Part shown: positions 32,754-41,081 of the stretch, piece after piece
How the letters are laid out: each line of letters starts with the position of its first letter
Numbering within the stretch: the stretch's first letter is position 1
NCBI RefSeq assembly: GCF_025630775.1
Contig: NZ_JAOSZE010000032.1
Location: forward strand, 62,001-126,000
Direction: 5' to 3'
Source: Actinoplanes sp. KI2
GTDB taxonomy: Bacteria > Actinomycetota > Actinomycetes > Mycobacteriales > Micromonosporaceae
Length of the DNA stretch: 64,000 nucleotides
The notes under the pieces: model-generated
The model's input: only the letters and a program-made list of their open reading frames with translations
Database searches by the model: none
What the model was told of the DNA's origin: nothing
Program-made: the position numbers and the translations under genes

Positions 32754-33587
32754 ATGAGCTCCTCGCCCCGCCCGCCGGACGTCGGCGGCGAACCCGCCCG
32801 CGGCTACCTGCTGGACAACGCGCGCGCCGAGGCGGGCGAGCGATTCGCCTGGCTGGCCGAGCTGTTCGACGGTGTGACGCGGGGGCACTTCGACCGGCTC
32901 GGGGTCGGGGCCGGCTCGCGCTGCTGGGAGGTGGGCGCCGGTGGCCCCAGCATCCCGGCGGCGCTCGCGGCGGCCGTCGGCCCGAGCGGGCACGTGCTGG
33001 CCACGGACATCGACCCGTCGTGGCTGACGGCGGGCGGCGGGTACGAGGTGCGCCGGCACGACGTCACCGCCGATCCGCCGCCGGAGCCGGGGACGTTCGA
33101 TCTGGTGCACGCCCGGCTCGTGCTGGTCCACCTGCCCGAGCGTTCCCGGGCGTTGGCCACGATGGCGGCCGCGCTGCGGCCCGGCGGCTGGCTGCTGGTC
33201 GAGGACGCCGATACCGCCCTGCAGCCGCTGGCCTGCCTGGACGACAGCGGACCGGCGCAGCGGCGGGCCAACCGGCTGCGCGACGCGGTCCGCGAGCTGC
33301 TGACGCGCCGCGGCGCGGACCTGCGCTTCGGGCGTACGCTGCCGCGGGCATTGCGTGCGGCCGGCCTGGTCGAGGTCGCCGCGACGGGCTCCTTCCCGGT
33401 CGGCGGCACGGCCTGCAACCGGCTGGAGGCGGCGACCGTCCGGCACGTACGCGGCGAACTGCTCGCGGCGGGGTTGGCCGACGACGCCGAGATCGATGCG
33501 CACCTGGCCGCCATCGACGCCGGCGAGCTCGACCTGACGCTCGCGCCGCTGATCTCGGCCTGGGGCCGCCGCCCCGCGGCCGGCTAG
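32754..33587 (+). CDS. Class I SAM-dependent methyltransferase
   Basis: A 277-residue methyltransferase. Motif I WEVGAGGPSIP (about residues 58-68) is slightly unusual for ending GGP rather than GxG. The acidic LATDIDPSWL and FDLVHARLVLVHL follow. The N-terminus (ARGYLLDNARAEAGERFAWL) matches a group of actinomycete methyltransferases of unknown substrate. A weak purine-rich site precedes ATG 32754. Stands alone. Confidence 0.85.
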   Translation: MSSSPRPPDVGGEPARGYLLDNARAEAGERFAWLAELFDGVTRGHFDRLGVGAGSRCWEVGAGGPSIPAALAAAVGPSGHVLATDIDPSWLTAGGGYEVRRHDVTADPPPEPGTFDLVHARLVLVHLPERSRALATMAAALRPGGWLLVEDADTALQPLACLDDSGPAQRRANRLRDAVRELLTRRGADLRFGRTLPRALRAAGLVEVAATGSFPVGGTACNRLEAATVRHVRGELLAAGLADDAEIDAHLAAIDAGELDLTLAPLISAWGRRPAAG

Positions 33588-33621
33588 TCAGCGTCGGCGG
33601 CCAGGACGGCGCCGGAGCGGA

Positions 33622-34344
33622 CTACCAGTCCATCCAGCCGTCGAGCGTCGGCTTGCGCAGGTGCGGCGGCTCGTCGTAGTCGATGGCGGTCAGCCACTGT
33701 GCGCCCGGCATCACCCGGTAGCCGAGCTTCCCGGCGAGCTCCCGGACGACGATCGGCATGTGCAGCGCCCCGAAGACGACGGCAACCTCGATGTCCTCGG
33801 CGGCGAACTCGCCGTCGATCTCGCGCAGCACGCCGAGCAGCAGGTCGTCCCGCTTGCGATCGACGGCGTCCCGCGGGACCTCGGTGAGGTCGTTGATGTC
33901 GAGCCGGGTGGTGCCGAACCAGTCGCCGTCGCCGGTGAGGGCCATGTGCAGCGCGAGGATCGGCGTCACCACGGTCGCGGTCACCCGCTCCGCACGCGAC
34001 ATCTGGCGGTCCGGGCCGGCGTCCGGCGCCAGGTAGTCGTCGGGGAAGATGATCGGTACGCCGAGCGCGCCGTAGTCGATGTCCTGGGCCACCAGGTCAC
34101 GGCCGGCTCGCTGACGGGCCAGGCGCATCGCGTTGGCATAGACCATGCCGGTCGAGCTGGGCCCGTCCCAGGTCTCGGCGATGACCACCTGGCAGGAGCG
34201 CAGCCGTTGCCAGATCGCCCAGTAGTAGTCGGCGTGTCCCATGTGGATCGTCGGGATGATCACCCAGCGCAGCCCGCCGGCGGGTCGCCGGAACACGGTG
34301 ACGGACGTCCGGAAGCCCATCACGCTCATCTCCGTCAGCTGCAT
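33622..34344 (-). CDS. TraB/GumN-like protein
   Basis: About 240 residues from MQLTEMSVMGF (further ATG 34413 and 34446 are possible but run into the PadR promoter). The conserved region begins IIPTIHMGHADYYWAIW, continues VVIAETWDG, and ends with VFGALHMPIVVRELAGKLGY. These match the two signature ends of the TraB/Tiki fold (H near the start, GAxHM near the end), which includes proteases and EreA-type hydrolases. Catalysis here is unproven. Divergent from the PadR gene. Confidence 0.72.
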   Translation of the reverse strand: MQLTEMSVMGFRTSVTVFRRPAGGLRWVIIPTIHMGHADYYWAIWQRLRSCQVVIAETWDGPSSTGMVYANAMRLARQRAGRDLVAQDIDYGALGVPIIFPDDYLAPDAGPDRQMSRAERVTATVVTPILALHMALTGDGDWFGTTRLDINDLTEVPRDAVDRKRDDLLLGVLREIDGEFAAEDIEVAVVFGALHMPIVVRELAGKLGYRVMPGAQWLTAIDYDEPPHLRKPTLDGWMDW

Positions 34345-34411
34345 GCCGACAGCGTAGAAAGCCACGGCCAGCCGGGTTCCCAATAGCACGATCAACTGTA
34401 TATTGGTCGGC

Positions 34412-34753
34412 ATGGCGAGCATGCGACGACCGAGCTTTCTGATCATGTCCGCGCTCGCCGCGGGCCCGCTGCACGGCTATGCGGTGATCAAAGAGGTGTC
34501 GCGGCTGTCGGATGACACGGTCCGCCTCGCCGCCGGCACCCTCTACGCGGCCCTCGACCGTCTCACCGACGAGGGCCTGGTCGAGGTCGACCGGGAGGAG
34601 ACGGTCGACGGCCGTCTCCGCCGGTACTACCGGCTCACCGGGCCGGGCGCGTCCACCCTGGCCGCCGAGGCCGAGCAGATGCGCCGCGACGCCCGGATCG
34701 TCCTCCAGCGGCTGCGCCGGACAGGTCCCGCCGGTGCCCCCCGACTTGCCTAG
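34412..34753 (+). CDS. PadR family transcriptional regulator
   Basis: A 113-residue winged-helix repressor: FLIMSALAAGPLHGYAVIKE, the recognition segment LAAGTLYAALDRLTDEGLVE, then RRYYRLTGPGASTL. This is a complete PadR-s1 domain with the C-terminal dimer helix. ATG 34412 is chosen. The A/T-rich CAACTGTATATTGG just upstream is a candidate operator. The next gene follows 28 bases later, the common PadR plus membrane-protein pair in which the regulator controls its neighbour. Confidence 0.92.
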   Translation: MASMRRPSFLIMSALAAGPLHGYAVIKEVSRLSDDTVRLAAGTLYAALDRLTDEGLVEVDREETVDGRLRRYYRLTGPGASTLAAEAEQMRRDARIVLQRLRRTGPAGAPRLA

Positions 34754-34781
34754 CCGCCCCGAGCGCCGAAGGGACCCCCAC

Positions 34782-35855
34782 ATGACCGACGACCCCCGCA
34801 GCACGCGCCTGGCCCGCAGGTACCGTCGCTGGTTGCTGGCCTATCCCCGGGGGTACCGGAGGGAACGGGGTCCGGAGATCCTCGCGACGCTGCTCGACGC
34901 CGCCGGCCCGGACCGGTCGCGGCCGCCCGCCCGGGAAGCTGCCCTGCTGCTGCGGCACGGGCTCGGCCGGCGCATCGCCGAGACCGGGCGCCGGGCCTTC
35001 GTCGTCGCGGCGGTCGCCGCCGTGCTGGGCGGGCTCAGCGGTATCGCGCTCGGTTCCTGGCTGGCCTGGCGGAGCGTGGACCCGATGGCGCCCGACAGGA
35101 CCACGGCGATCGGTCTCGCCCGCACGGTCCTGCCCGGCCCCGTCGCCGAGCGGGTCGACTACTACGGCCGGCACACCTTCTGGAACCCGTACAGCGACAA
35201 CAGCCTGCACGGCGGCACCGGCGTCCGGGTCGGCCGGGCCAGTGTCAGCGGCACCGTGCCCCCGGACTCCGGCTACGAGCAGCTCGCCGCCGCCGTCGAG
35301 GCGCGGATGCGCGCGAACGGCTGGCACGACGTGCACACCACGATCGACCGCTACGGGCCCGACACGTCGCCCTCGGCGCAGGCCGAGGTGACCGGAGAAC
35401 GCGCCGGTTACTTCGCCTCGGTGCAGGTCGTCCCGGGCGACGAGCTCAACCGGCCCACCCTCGATGCCGCCGTGATGTGGGCCGAGCCGCCCGGTCACCT
35501 GCGCGACACCATCGCCGGCGGGCTGGCCGGCGCCCTGCTCGGCGCCCTGCTCGGGCTGTACACCGCGAAGCGCATGCGCCGCCACGGCCCGGGGGTGCGG
35601 CGGGCGTACTCCTGGCTCTGCGTGGCCACGCTGCTCATGCTCGGCCCCGCCTGCCTGGGCAACATTCCGACCTCGACCGGTTCGCTGCTGGCCAACACCA
35701 ATCGCAACGGCGCCGGCCCCTCGGTGTACTGGGGCGGCTTCGTGATCTACGGGGCCGAGCCGCTCGCCATCCTGTCGCTGCTACCGATCCTGGCCATCCT
35801 CGCCGGCTGCCTCTGGCCGCGCCCGGCAATCGCCCGCGCCGCCACCACGGCGTAG
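34782..35855 (+). CDS. Hypothetical membrane protein paired with PadR
   Basis: A 357-residue protein. A short cytoplasmic domain RRYRRWLLAYPRGYRRERGP resembles the N-terminal segment of other PadR-associated membrane proteins. It is followed by membrane helices at about residues 68-90, 236-256, 270-290 and 320-340. A large extracytoplasmic domain of about 145 residues lies between the first two. It is not recognised by name. It starts 28 bases after the PadR gene with GAAGGGA upstream, so it is cotranscribed and perhaps repressed with it. Confidence 0.75.
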   Translation: MTDDPRSTRLARRYRRWLLAYPRGYRRERGPEILATLLDAAGPDRSRPPAREAALLLRHGLGRRIAETGRRAFVVAAVAAVLGGLSGIALGSWLAWRSVDPMAPDRTTAIGLARTVLPGPVAERVDYYGRHTFWNPYSDNSLHGGTGVRVGRASVSGTVPPDSGYEQLAAAVEARMRANGWHDVHTTIDRYGPDTSPSAQAEVTGERAGYFASVQVVPGDELNRPTLDAAVMWAEPPGHLRDTIAGGLAGALLGALLGLYTAKRMRRHGPGVRRAYSWLCVATLLMLGPACLGNIPTSTGSLLANTNRNGAGPSVYWGGFVIYGAEPLAILSLLPILAILAGCLWPRPAIARAATTA

Positions 35856-35861
35856 GGGACG

Positions 35862-36503
35862 TCAGGCGTTCTTGCCGTCGACCAGCACCATGACGTGCTG
35901 GCTCACGTTGACGGCGTGGTCGGCGTAGCGCTCGTAGTAGCGGCCGAGCAGCGCGCCGTCGATGGCCGCCTCGACGCCCAGCGGCCAGTCCGGGCGCAGC
36001 ATGACGCTGAACAGCTGGCGGTGCAGCTGGTCCATCGCGTCGTCGTCGCCGTCCATCTCGGCGGCGAGCGTCGCGTCGTGGTCGGCCAGCGCCGCCACGA
36101 TCTTGCCGGCCAGCTCGTCGGCGACCTTGCTCATCGCGCGGAACAGCTCGGTCAGCTCGGGCGCGACCGCGGCGGTCGGGTGCCGGCGCAGGGTGGCCCG
36201 GGCGACGTGGGCGGCCAGGTCGCCCATGCGCTCGAGGTCGGCGGCGGCCTGCAGCGCGGTCAGGGCCGTCCGCAGGTCGCCGGCGACCGGCTGGCGGCGG
36301 ACGATCAGGTCGAAGACCCGGTCGTCGACCACCCGGTAGAGCACGTCGATCTCGGCGTCCCGGACGGTCACCTGCTGGGCGAGCGTGGGGTTGGCGGTGA
36401 GCAGGGCGGTGCTGGCCTGGCGCATCGCCTCGCGGACCGCCTTCGCCATGGTCACCAGCGAGCTGCTGACCCGGGCGAGCGCATCCTGGAAGTCGTCGCC
36501 CAT
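35862..36503 (-). CDS. phoU: Phosphate signalling protein PhoU
   Basis: A 213-residue all-helical PhoU with two related three-helix bundles. The conserved motifs are clear: RDAEIDVLYRVVDDRVFDLI and ERMGDLAAHVARATL in the first bundle, GRYYERYADHAVNVSQHV in the second. PhoU links the Pst phosphate transporter to the PhoR/PhoP system. No pst or phoRP gene is visible nearby. GGGAGAAATC precedes ATG 36503, so the longer frame from 36590 is rejected. Confidence 0.95.
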   Translation of the reverse strand: MGDDFQDALARVSSSLVTMAKAVREAMRQASTALLTANPTLAQQVTVRDAEIDVLYRVVDDRVFDLIVRRQPVAGDLRTALTALQAAADLERMGDLAAHVARATLRRHPTAAVAPELTELFRAMSKVADELAGKIVAALADHDATLAAEMDGDDDAMDQLHRQLFSVMLRPDWPLGVEAAIDGALLGRYYERYADHAVNVSQHVMVLVDGKNA

Positions 36504-36573
36504 GATTTCTCCCGCCCCCGAGGTTCGCATCGCCCCGCTGCCTGAATCGCCCCGACGCCACATGCTATGCGTC

Positions 36574-36597
36574 GCGGAGGGTGCCTGCACCCTCCGC
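36574..36597. terminator. Hairpin between phoU and the next hydrolase gene
   Basis: An 11-bp perfect stem GCGGAGGGTGC/GCACCCTCCGC with a two-base apex. It lies just downstream of the hydrolase stop on the minus strand and upstream of the phoU start, so it likely ends that transcript. It has no T-run. Confidence 0.6.
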
Positions 36598-36617
36598 CTC
36601 CGCCCTTTTCCGGAACG

Positions 36618-37265
36618 TCACAACAGCTCCCGAAGATGCGCGGCGAGACCGGCCGGGTCGCTCAGCGGCGCGAACGGCCGGTCCGGCCGGGCGGGCCCGC
36701 TGCGCGCGCCGCCGGCCAGGGCGGGTTGGTTGCGGCGGGTGGTGGGTCGGCCCAGCCAGCTTGCGTACGGGTCGAGCAGCGCCGGTTCCCGCCGGGGCCG
36801 GGCGTAGCAGCGGAAGACCTCCGGCACCCGGTCGAGGTGGGCGGCCGCGATGAGGTCGGCCGGGGCGGTCGCGCCGGCCGGTGGCACGTCGAGGGTGACG
36901 ACGGCCTGGGTGGCGTAGCCGGCGGCGAAGGTCGTCGCCAGCCGGGCGGCGCCGGCGTGTCCCACGACCACCGGCGCGCGGTGCAGCCCGAGCCGGTCGA
37001 CGAGCCGGGCGAGCTCGGCGGCGACGGCGTCCAGCCGGCAGGCGTCCCGGGGCGGCGACTGACCGTGGCCGGGCAGGTCGGGGGCGATCACCGTGCAGCG
37101 GGCCGAGGCCAGCTCGGCGGCGACCGGCCACCACATGGTGCGGTCGAAGAGCAGGCCGTGCAGGAGGACGACGGGCCGGCCCAGCGAGCCCCATCGGTCG
37201 TACACAAGCATGGTTTTGGGTGTTCCGAAGACGTGCAGGGAGCGCAGGGGCGGCCGCGGGTGCAT
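36618..37265 (-). CDS. Alpha/beta hydrolase-like protein lacking the nucleophile serine
   Basis: About 215 residues. Alpha/beta hydrolase features are present: PVVLLHGLLFDRTMWWPVA oxyanion region and VIAPDLPGHGQSPP. However, the nucleophile elbow reads VGHAGAA: alanine stands where Ser is needed (GHSxG). No clear Asp/His pair follows, and the protein ends about 50-60 residues short of typical members. It may be a degenerate or non-catalytic member. Start is uncertain (ATG 37265 or 37211; TTG 37316 would overlap the upstream transporter stop). Confidence 0.7.
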   Translation of the reverse strand: MHPRPPLRSLHVFGTPKTMLVYDRWGSLGRPVVLLHGLLFDRTMWWPVAAELASARCTVIAPDLPGHGQSPPRDACRLDAVAAELARLVDRLGLHRAPVVVGHAGAARLATTFAAGYATQAVVTLDVPPAGATAPADLIAAAHLDRVPEVFRCYARPRREPALLDPYASWLGRPTTRRNQPALAGGARSGPARPDRPFAPLSDPAGLAAHLRELL

Positions 37266-37312
37266 ACCGGCTGAACGATCGGCGCGGCACGCTGGTCGCT
37301 GGTGCGCGGGTG

Positions 37313-38347
37313 TCAATGCCCGGCGGCGGCGAGCCGGTCGCGGCGCTCGTGCGACAGTCCGGTGTGGTGCACCTCGCCGGGATGGCTGTCCGGGTCGACG
37401 TGGACGGTCGCGCCGGCCAGCCGGGGTACGCCGTGGGTGAGCTGGTGCCCGGCGTCGGCGGCGATCTCGTGGGCGTCGAGCAGGCTGAGCCGGGCGTCGA
37501 CCACCACGGCGGCCTCGGCGTGCAGGCGGTGACCGATCCAGCGCAGCCGCAGCCCGGAGACGTCGCGGACGCCCGGGACGGCGCGCAGGATCCGCTCGGC
37601 CAGGTCGACGAGCTCGGGCTCGACCCGGTCCATGAGCCGGTGGTAGACCTCGCGGGCGGCGTCCTTGAGCACGAACGCGATGGCGACCGTGATGGCGAGC
37701 CCGACGACCGGGTCGGCCCAGCCCCAGCCGAGCCCGGTGCCGGCGGCCGCGAGCACGACCGCGAGCGAGGCGAAGCCGTCGGTGCGGGCGTGCAGCCCGT
37801 CGGCGACCAGCGCGGCCGACCCGATGCGCCGGCCGACGGTGATGCGGTACCGCGCGACGATCTCGTTGCCCAGGAAGCCGATCACGCCGGCCGCGAACAC
37901 CCAGGGCAGGTGCGTCATCGTCCGCGGATGGAGCAGGCGCTCGACCGCGAACGCGGCCGAGGCGATCGACGACGCCGCGATGACCAGTACGATGACGACG
38001 CCGGCGAGATCCTCGGCGCGGCCGAAACCGTACGTGTACGCCCGGGTGGCGGCCCGCCGGCCGAGCCAGAAGGCGACCCCCAGCGGGACGGCGGTGAGCG
38101 CGTCGGCCAGGTTGTGCAGGGTGTCACCGAGCAGCGCCACCGATCCGGAGATGACCACGATGAGCGCCTGCAACGCCGCGGTGACACCGAGGCCGGCCAG
38201 CGAGATCCACAGTGCGCGCATGCCCTCGCGGGACGCCTCCAGGGCCGCGTCGACCTGGTCGGCGGCGTCGTGCGAGTGTGGCGTGACCGCGTGCCTGATC
38301 CGGTGGAGGACGCCGCCGTGCGGGTGCTCGTGCTGATGCTCGGCCAT
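37313..38347 (-). CDS. Cation diffusion facilitator (CDF) transporter
   Basis: A 344-residue metal efflux protein. The metal-binding helix pairs are TLHNLADALTAV (His-x3-Asp) and ADGLHARTDGFASLAV (His-x3-Asp). Six membrane helices are followed by a cytoplasmic domain ending in HVDPDSHPGEVHH. The His-rich N-terminus (EHQHEHPHGG) is typical of Zn/Co/Ni CDF proteins. It exchanges protons for divalent metals out of the cytoplasm. The neighbour at 41979 is a second CDF of a different branch. Confidence 0.92.
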   Translation of the reverse strand: MAEHQHEHPHGGVLHRIRHAVTPHSHDAADQVDAALEASREGMRALWISLAGLGVTAALQALIVVISGSVALLGDTLHNLADALTAVPLGVAFWLGRRAATRAYTYGFGRAEDLAGVVIVLVIAASSIASAAFAVERLLHPRTMTHLPWVFAAGVIGFLGNEIVARYRITVGRRIGSAALVADGLHARTDGFASLAVVLAAAGTGLGWGWADPVVGLAITVAIAFVLKDAAREVYHRLMDRVEPELVDLAERILRAVPGVRDVSGLRLRWIGHRLHAEAAVVVDARLSLLDAHEIAADAGHQLTHGVPRLAGATVHVDPDSHPGEVHHTGLSHERRDRLAAAGH

Positions 38348-38432
38348 GCGGCCCAGTCTAGGCCGAGACTAGTCGTGCGACAATGCGGTAGATGCCAAGG
38401 ACCTGCAAGAACTGTGGTTTGGCGGCTGCCGG

Positions 38433-39164
38433 GTGAGTGCTGATCAGGTGCCGACGCTCGCGCTGGCCTCGGCGGCGGCCTTCGGGTTGGCGCTGTTGTC
38501 GGCGGTGGCCGGGTTCGGCGGCGGGGTGCTGCTGCTGCCGGTGTTCACCGTCCTGTTCGGGCTGCGGGTCGCGGTGCCGATGCTGACGCTCACCCAGCTG
38601 TCCAGCAACGGGTTCCGGGCCTGGCTCAACCGCCGCGAGCTGCGCTGGGGGCTGATCGGCTGGTTCGCGCTCGGCGCGGTGCCGTTCGCGATCGCCGGCG
38701 GGTTGCTGCTGGCGCACGCGCCGCTGGGCGCGCTGAAGCGGGTGCTCGGCGCGTTCCTGATCGGCGTGGTCGTCTGGCGCCGGCTGCGCCCGCACCCGGG
38801 CAAGCCGTCCGATCGGAGCTTCGCCGCGGTCGGTGCGGTCTCCGGGCTCGGGTCGGCGCTGCTGGGCTCGGTCGGGCCGCTGACCGCGCCGTTCTTCCTC
38901 GCCTACGGGCTCACCCGGGCCGCCTACATCGGGACCGAGGCGGCGAGCGCGCTCACCATGCACCTGTCGAAGATCGCCGCCTACGGCGCCGGGGACCTGC
39001 TCACCGTACGCGTGCTGCTGTTCGGTCTGGCCCTGACGCCGGCGACGCTGGCCGGCACCTGGGTGGGCAAGCGGATCGTGGGCCGGATCAGCGACCGCGT
39101 CTTCGTCGCGCTGGTCGAGATCGGCCTGGTCGCCGCCGGCGTCCTGTTCCTGATCGGCCTCTGA
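38433..39164 (+). CDS. TauE/SafE family permease
   Basis: A 243-residue protein with seven to eight hydrophobic helices and two related halves: FGLALLSAVAGFGGGVLLLP opens the first, and SGLGSALLGSVGPLTAPFFL the second. TauE/SafE proteins are proposed exporters of sulfite, sulfoacetate or other anions. GTG 38433 is used. The stop is followed within five bases by a 41-bp triple tandem repeat. Confidence 0.87.
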   Translation: MSADQVPTLALASAAAFGLALLSAVAGFGGGVLLLPVFTVLFGLRVAVPMLTLTQLSSNGFRAWLNRRELRWGLIGWFALGAVPFAIAGGLLLAHAPLGALKRVLGAFLIGVVVWRRLRPHPGKPSDRSFAAVGAVSGLGSALLGSVGPLTAPFFLAYGLTRAAYIGTEAASALTMHLSKIAAYGAGDLLTVRVLLFGLALTPATLAGTWVGKRIVGRISDRVFVALVEIGLVAAGVLFLIGL

Positions 39165-39168
39165 CCGG

Positions 39169-39291
39169 GGCCGTGCCGTTCACCGGTCCGCGGCGGCGGT
39201 CCCGCCCGGGGCCGTGCCGTTCACCGGTCCGCGGCGGCGGTCCCGCCCGAGGCCGTGCCGTTCACCAGTCCGCGGCGGCGGTCCCGCCCGG
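39169..39291. repeat. Three tandem 41-bp repeats covering the end of a gene
   Basis: Three copies start at 39169, 39210 and 39251, each beginning GGCCGTGCCGTTCACC. The copies differ at one or two bases. The third includes the stop and last codons (GGTAAADW) of the minus-strand gene at 39262; the other two lie beyond its stop, up to five bases from the convergent TauE gene stop. Confidence 0.95.
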
Positions 39292-39654
39292 CGGCGCGTG
39301 CCGCTTCGCCGCGAAGCCGGCCTTCTCCAGCTCCAGCCCCAGCGCGTCCAGCCGCTCGCCGAGCTCCGCCCCGCCCTCGGCCGCCACCCCGGTGAGGGCC
39401 GCCAGCCGGGCGTCGGCCTGCTTCACCACCTGCGGAAGGCGCCGCACCGACTGGCCGAGCAGCCGCAGCACCTCGCCGATCGCCGCCGGGTCGGGCAGTG
39501 CCTCCGGGTGCTGCGTCGCGTGGTTGAGGTAACGCACCAACTCACCGATCTCGGCGACCGCGGCCCGGGTGTGCCGCTCGCTCCACTCGTTGAACGGATG
39601 CAGGTCGGTGACGATCTCTTCGGGAGTGAGATCGTGCGTCTTCCGTCGGCCCAT
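39262..39654 (-). CDS. Hypothetical helical protein
   Basis: About 130 residues from ATG 39654 (TTG 39663 would add three). The sequence is helical with no membrane span: MGRRKTHDLTPEEIVTDLH, WSERHTRAAVAEIGELVRYLNHAT and VLRLLGQSVRRLPQVVKQAD. The C-terminus GGTAAADW lies in the repeated DNA. No family is recognised. Convergent with the TauE gene, divergent from the dienelactone hydrolase. Confidence 0.7.
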   Translation of the reverse strand: MGRRKTHDLTPEEIVTDLHPFNEWSERHTRAAVAEIGELVRYLNHATQHPEALPDPAAIGEVLRLLGQSVRRLPQVVKQADARLAALTGVAAEGGAELGERLDALGLELEKAGFAAKRHAPPGGTAAADW

Positions 39655-39750
39655 GGTGCTCAATGATCAGCTCGGGCGGCGCGGCCGCGGGCAGCGGGTT
39701 CACGTGGTTGGATCGTTCGACGTATCCGTCCGGAGCCAGGAGTCCAGGTC

Positions 39751-40338
39751 ATGGCCGAAGTTGTGCTCTTCCACCACCTGCGCGGCCGCACCGACGGCGT
39801 TCTCGCGTTCGCCGACCGGCTGCGGGCCGGCGGTCACGTCGTGCACACCCCCGACCTGTTCGGCGGCGCGTTGCCCGGCAGCCTCGAGGAGGGCTTCGCC
39901 CTGTCCCAGCAGATCGGCGATGAGGTCATCGCCGAGCGGGCCACCGCCGACCTGCCCGAGGCCGCGGTCTTCGCCGGCTTCTCGTTCGGCGTGCTGTCCG
40001 CCCAGCGCCTCGCCCAGACCCGTCCCGGCGCGCGCGGGGCCCTGCTCTACGAGGCCTGCCTGCCCATACACGGCGAGTGGGCGGTCGGCCCGTGGCCCGC
40101 CGGCGTCCCGGTGCAGATCCACGGCATGGAAAAGGACCCGTTCTTTGCGTTGGAGGGCGATGTCGACGCCGCGCGCGACCTCGTCGAGACGATCGGCCCG
40201 GATCAAGGACGGCTTTTCCTGTACGCCGGGGACCGGCACCTGTTCACCGACAGTTCGCTGCCCTCGTTCGACGCCGCGGCCACCGACCTGGTCGTCGAGC
40301 GCTCGCTGGAGCTCCTCGACCGGCTCTCGGTCCAGTGA
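39751..40338 (+). CDS. Dienelactone hydrolase family protein
   Basis: A 195-residue small alpha/beta hydrolase. The opening VVLFHHLRGRTDGVLAFADR and HVVHTPDLFGG are typical of this family. The nucleophile elbow is GFSFGV (Ser about 78, in place of the Cys used by true DLH), the acid falls in VPVQIHGMEKDPFF and the His in YAGDRHLFTDSSL. It probably hydrolyses an ester or lactone; the substrate is unknown. ATG 39751 is preceded by AGGAG. Confidence 0.87.
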   Translation: MAEVVLFHHLRGRTDGVLAFADRLRAGGHVVHTPDLFGGALPGSLEEGFALSQQIGDEVIAERATADLPEAAVFAGFSFGVLSAQRLAQTRPGARGALLYEACLPIHGEWAVGPWPAGVPVQIHGMEKDPFFALEGDVDAARDLVETIGPDQGRLFLYAGDRHLFTDSSLPSFDAAATDLVVERSLELLDRLSVQ

Positions 40339-40383
40339 CCCAGCCGCTCTAGTGACAAGCCGCGTTGGCAATACGATGGCCGG

Positions 40384-41040
40384 GTGACGACGGAAGACCT
40401 GCACGATCTCGACGCCCTCGCCAGCCTCACCGACCGGGTGCGGCGGCAGGCGTACCAGGTGGTCGCGGAGGGCGCGGGGCCGGTCGGGCGGGACGAGGTC
40501 GCCGAGGCGCTCGGCGTGGGCCGCACCCTGGCCGCGTTCCACCTCGACAAGCTCGTGGCGGCGGGACTGCTCGAGGTCTCGTACGCCCGACGGTCGGGAA
40601 AGACCGGCCCCGGCGCCGGACGTCCCGCCAAGCTGTATCAGGTGGCCGAGGCGGAGCACGCGGTCAGCGTGCCGCCGCGCGCCTACCAGGCCGCGGCCGA
40701 GCTGCTCGCCGAGGCCCTGGAACAGGCCGGCGCCGAGGAGACGCTGTATCGGGTCGCCCAGCGCCACGGCCGACGCGTCCCGGCCGGTGCCGCCGGGGAA
40801 GCCGACGTCACCCAGCTGCTGGCCGGGCAGGGGTACGCGCCGGCGCCCGACGGCCCGGACCGGATCGAGCTGCGCAACTGCCCGTTCCACCGGCTGGCCG
40901 AGCGGTTCCCCCCGGTGATCTGCGGGATGAACCTCGCGATGATCACCGGGCTGCTGGCCGGCGCCGGGCTGGACGACCGGTGGGCCGCCCGGATGGACGC
41001 GGCGCCCGGCCGGTGCTGTGTGACGGTCTCTAAAAAGTAA
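40384..41040 (+). CDS. HTH transcriptional regulator with Fe-S-type cysteines (SufR-like)
   Basis: A 218-residue regulator. The N-terminal winged helix (VGRDEVAEALGVGRTLAAFH, LDKLVAAGLLEV, GRPAKLYQV) is of the ArsR/SufR kind. The C-terminal part holds RNCPFHRLAERFPPVICGMN and then PGRCCV. These three cysteine positions match the Fe-S ligands of SufR-type repressors that sense iron-sulfur status or redox. No suf genes are adjacent, so the target is unknown. The start is GTG 40384. Confidence 0.85.
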   Translation: MTTEDLHDLDALASLTDRVRRQAYQVVAEGAGPVGRDEVAEALGVGRTLAAFHLDKLVAAGLLEVSYARRSGKTGPGAGRPAKLYQVAEAEHAVSVPPRAYQAAAELLAEALEQAGAEETLYRVAQRHGRRVPAGAAGEADVTQLLAGQGYAPAPDGPDRIELRNCPFHRLAERFPPVICGMNLAMITGLLAGAGLDDRWAARMDAAPGRCCVTVSKK

Positions 41041-41081
41041 TCCCGTTGACATTAGAGTGCCGAGCTGGTGAGCTGAACCTC

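Noticed and set aside
39169..39291. CRISPR-like array
   Set aside because: The three 41-bp units are contiguous with no spacers, and one is part of a coding sequence.
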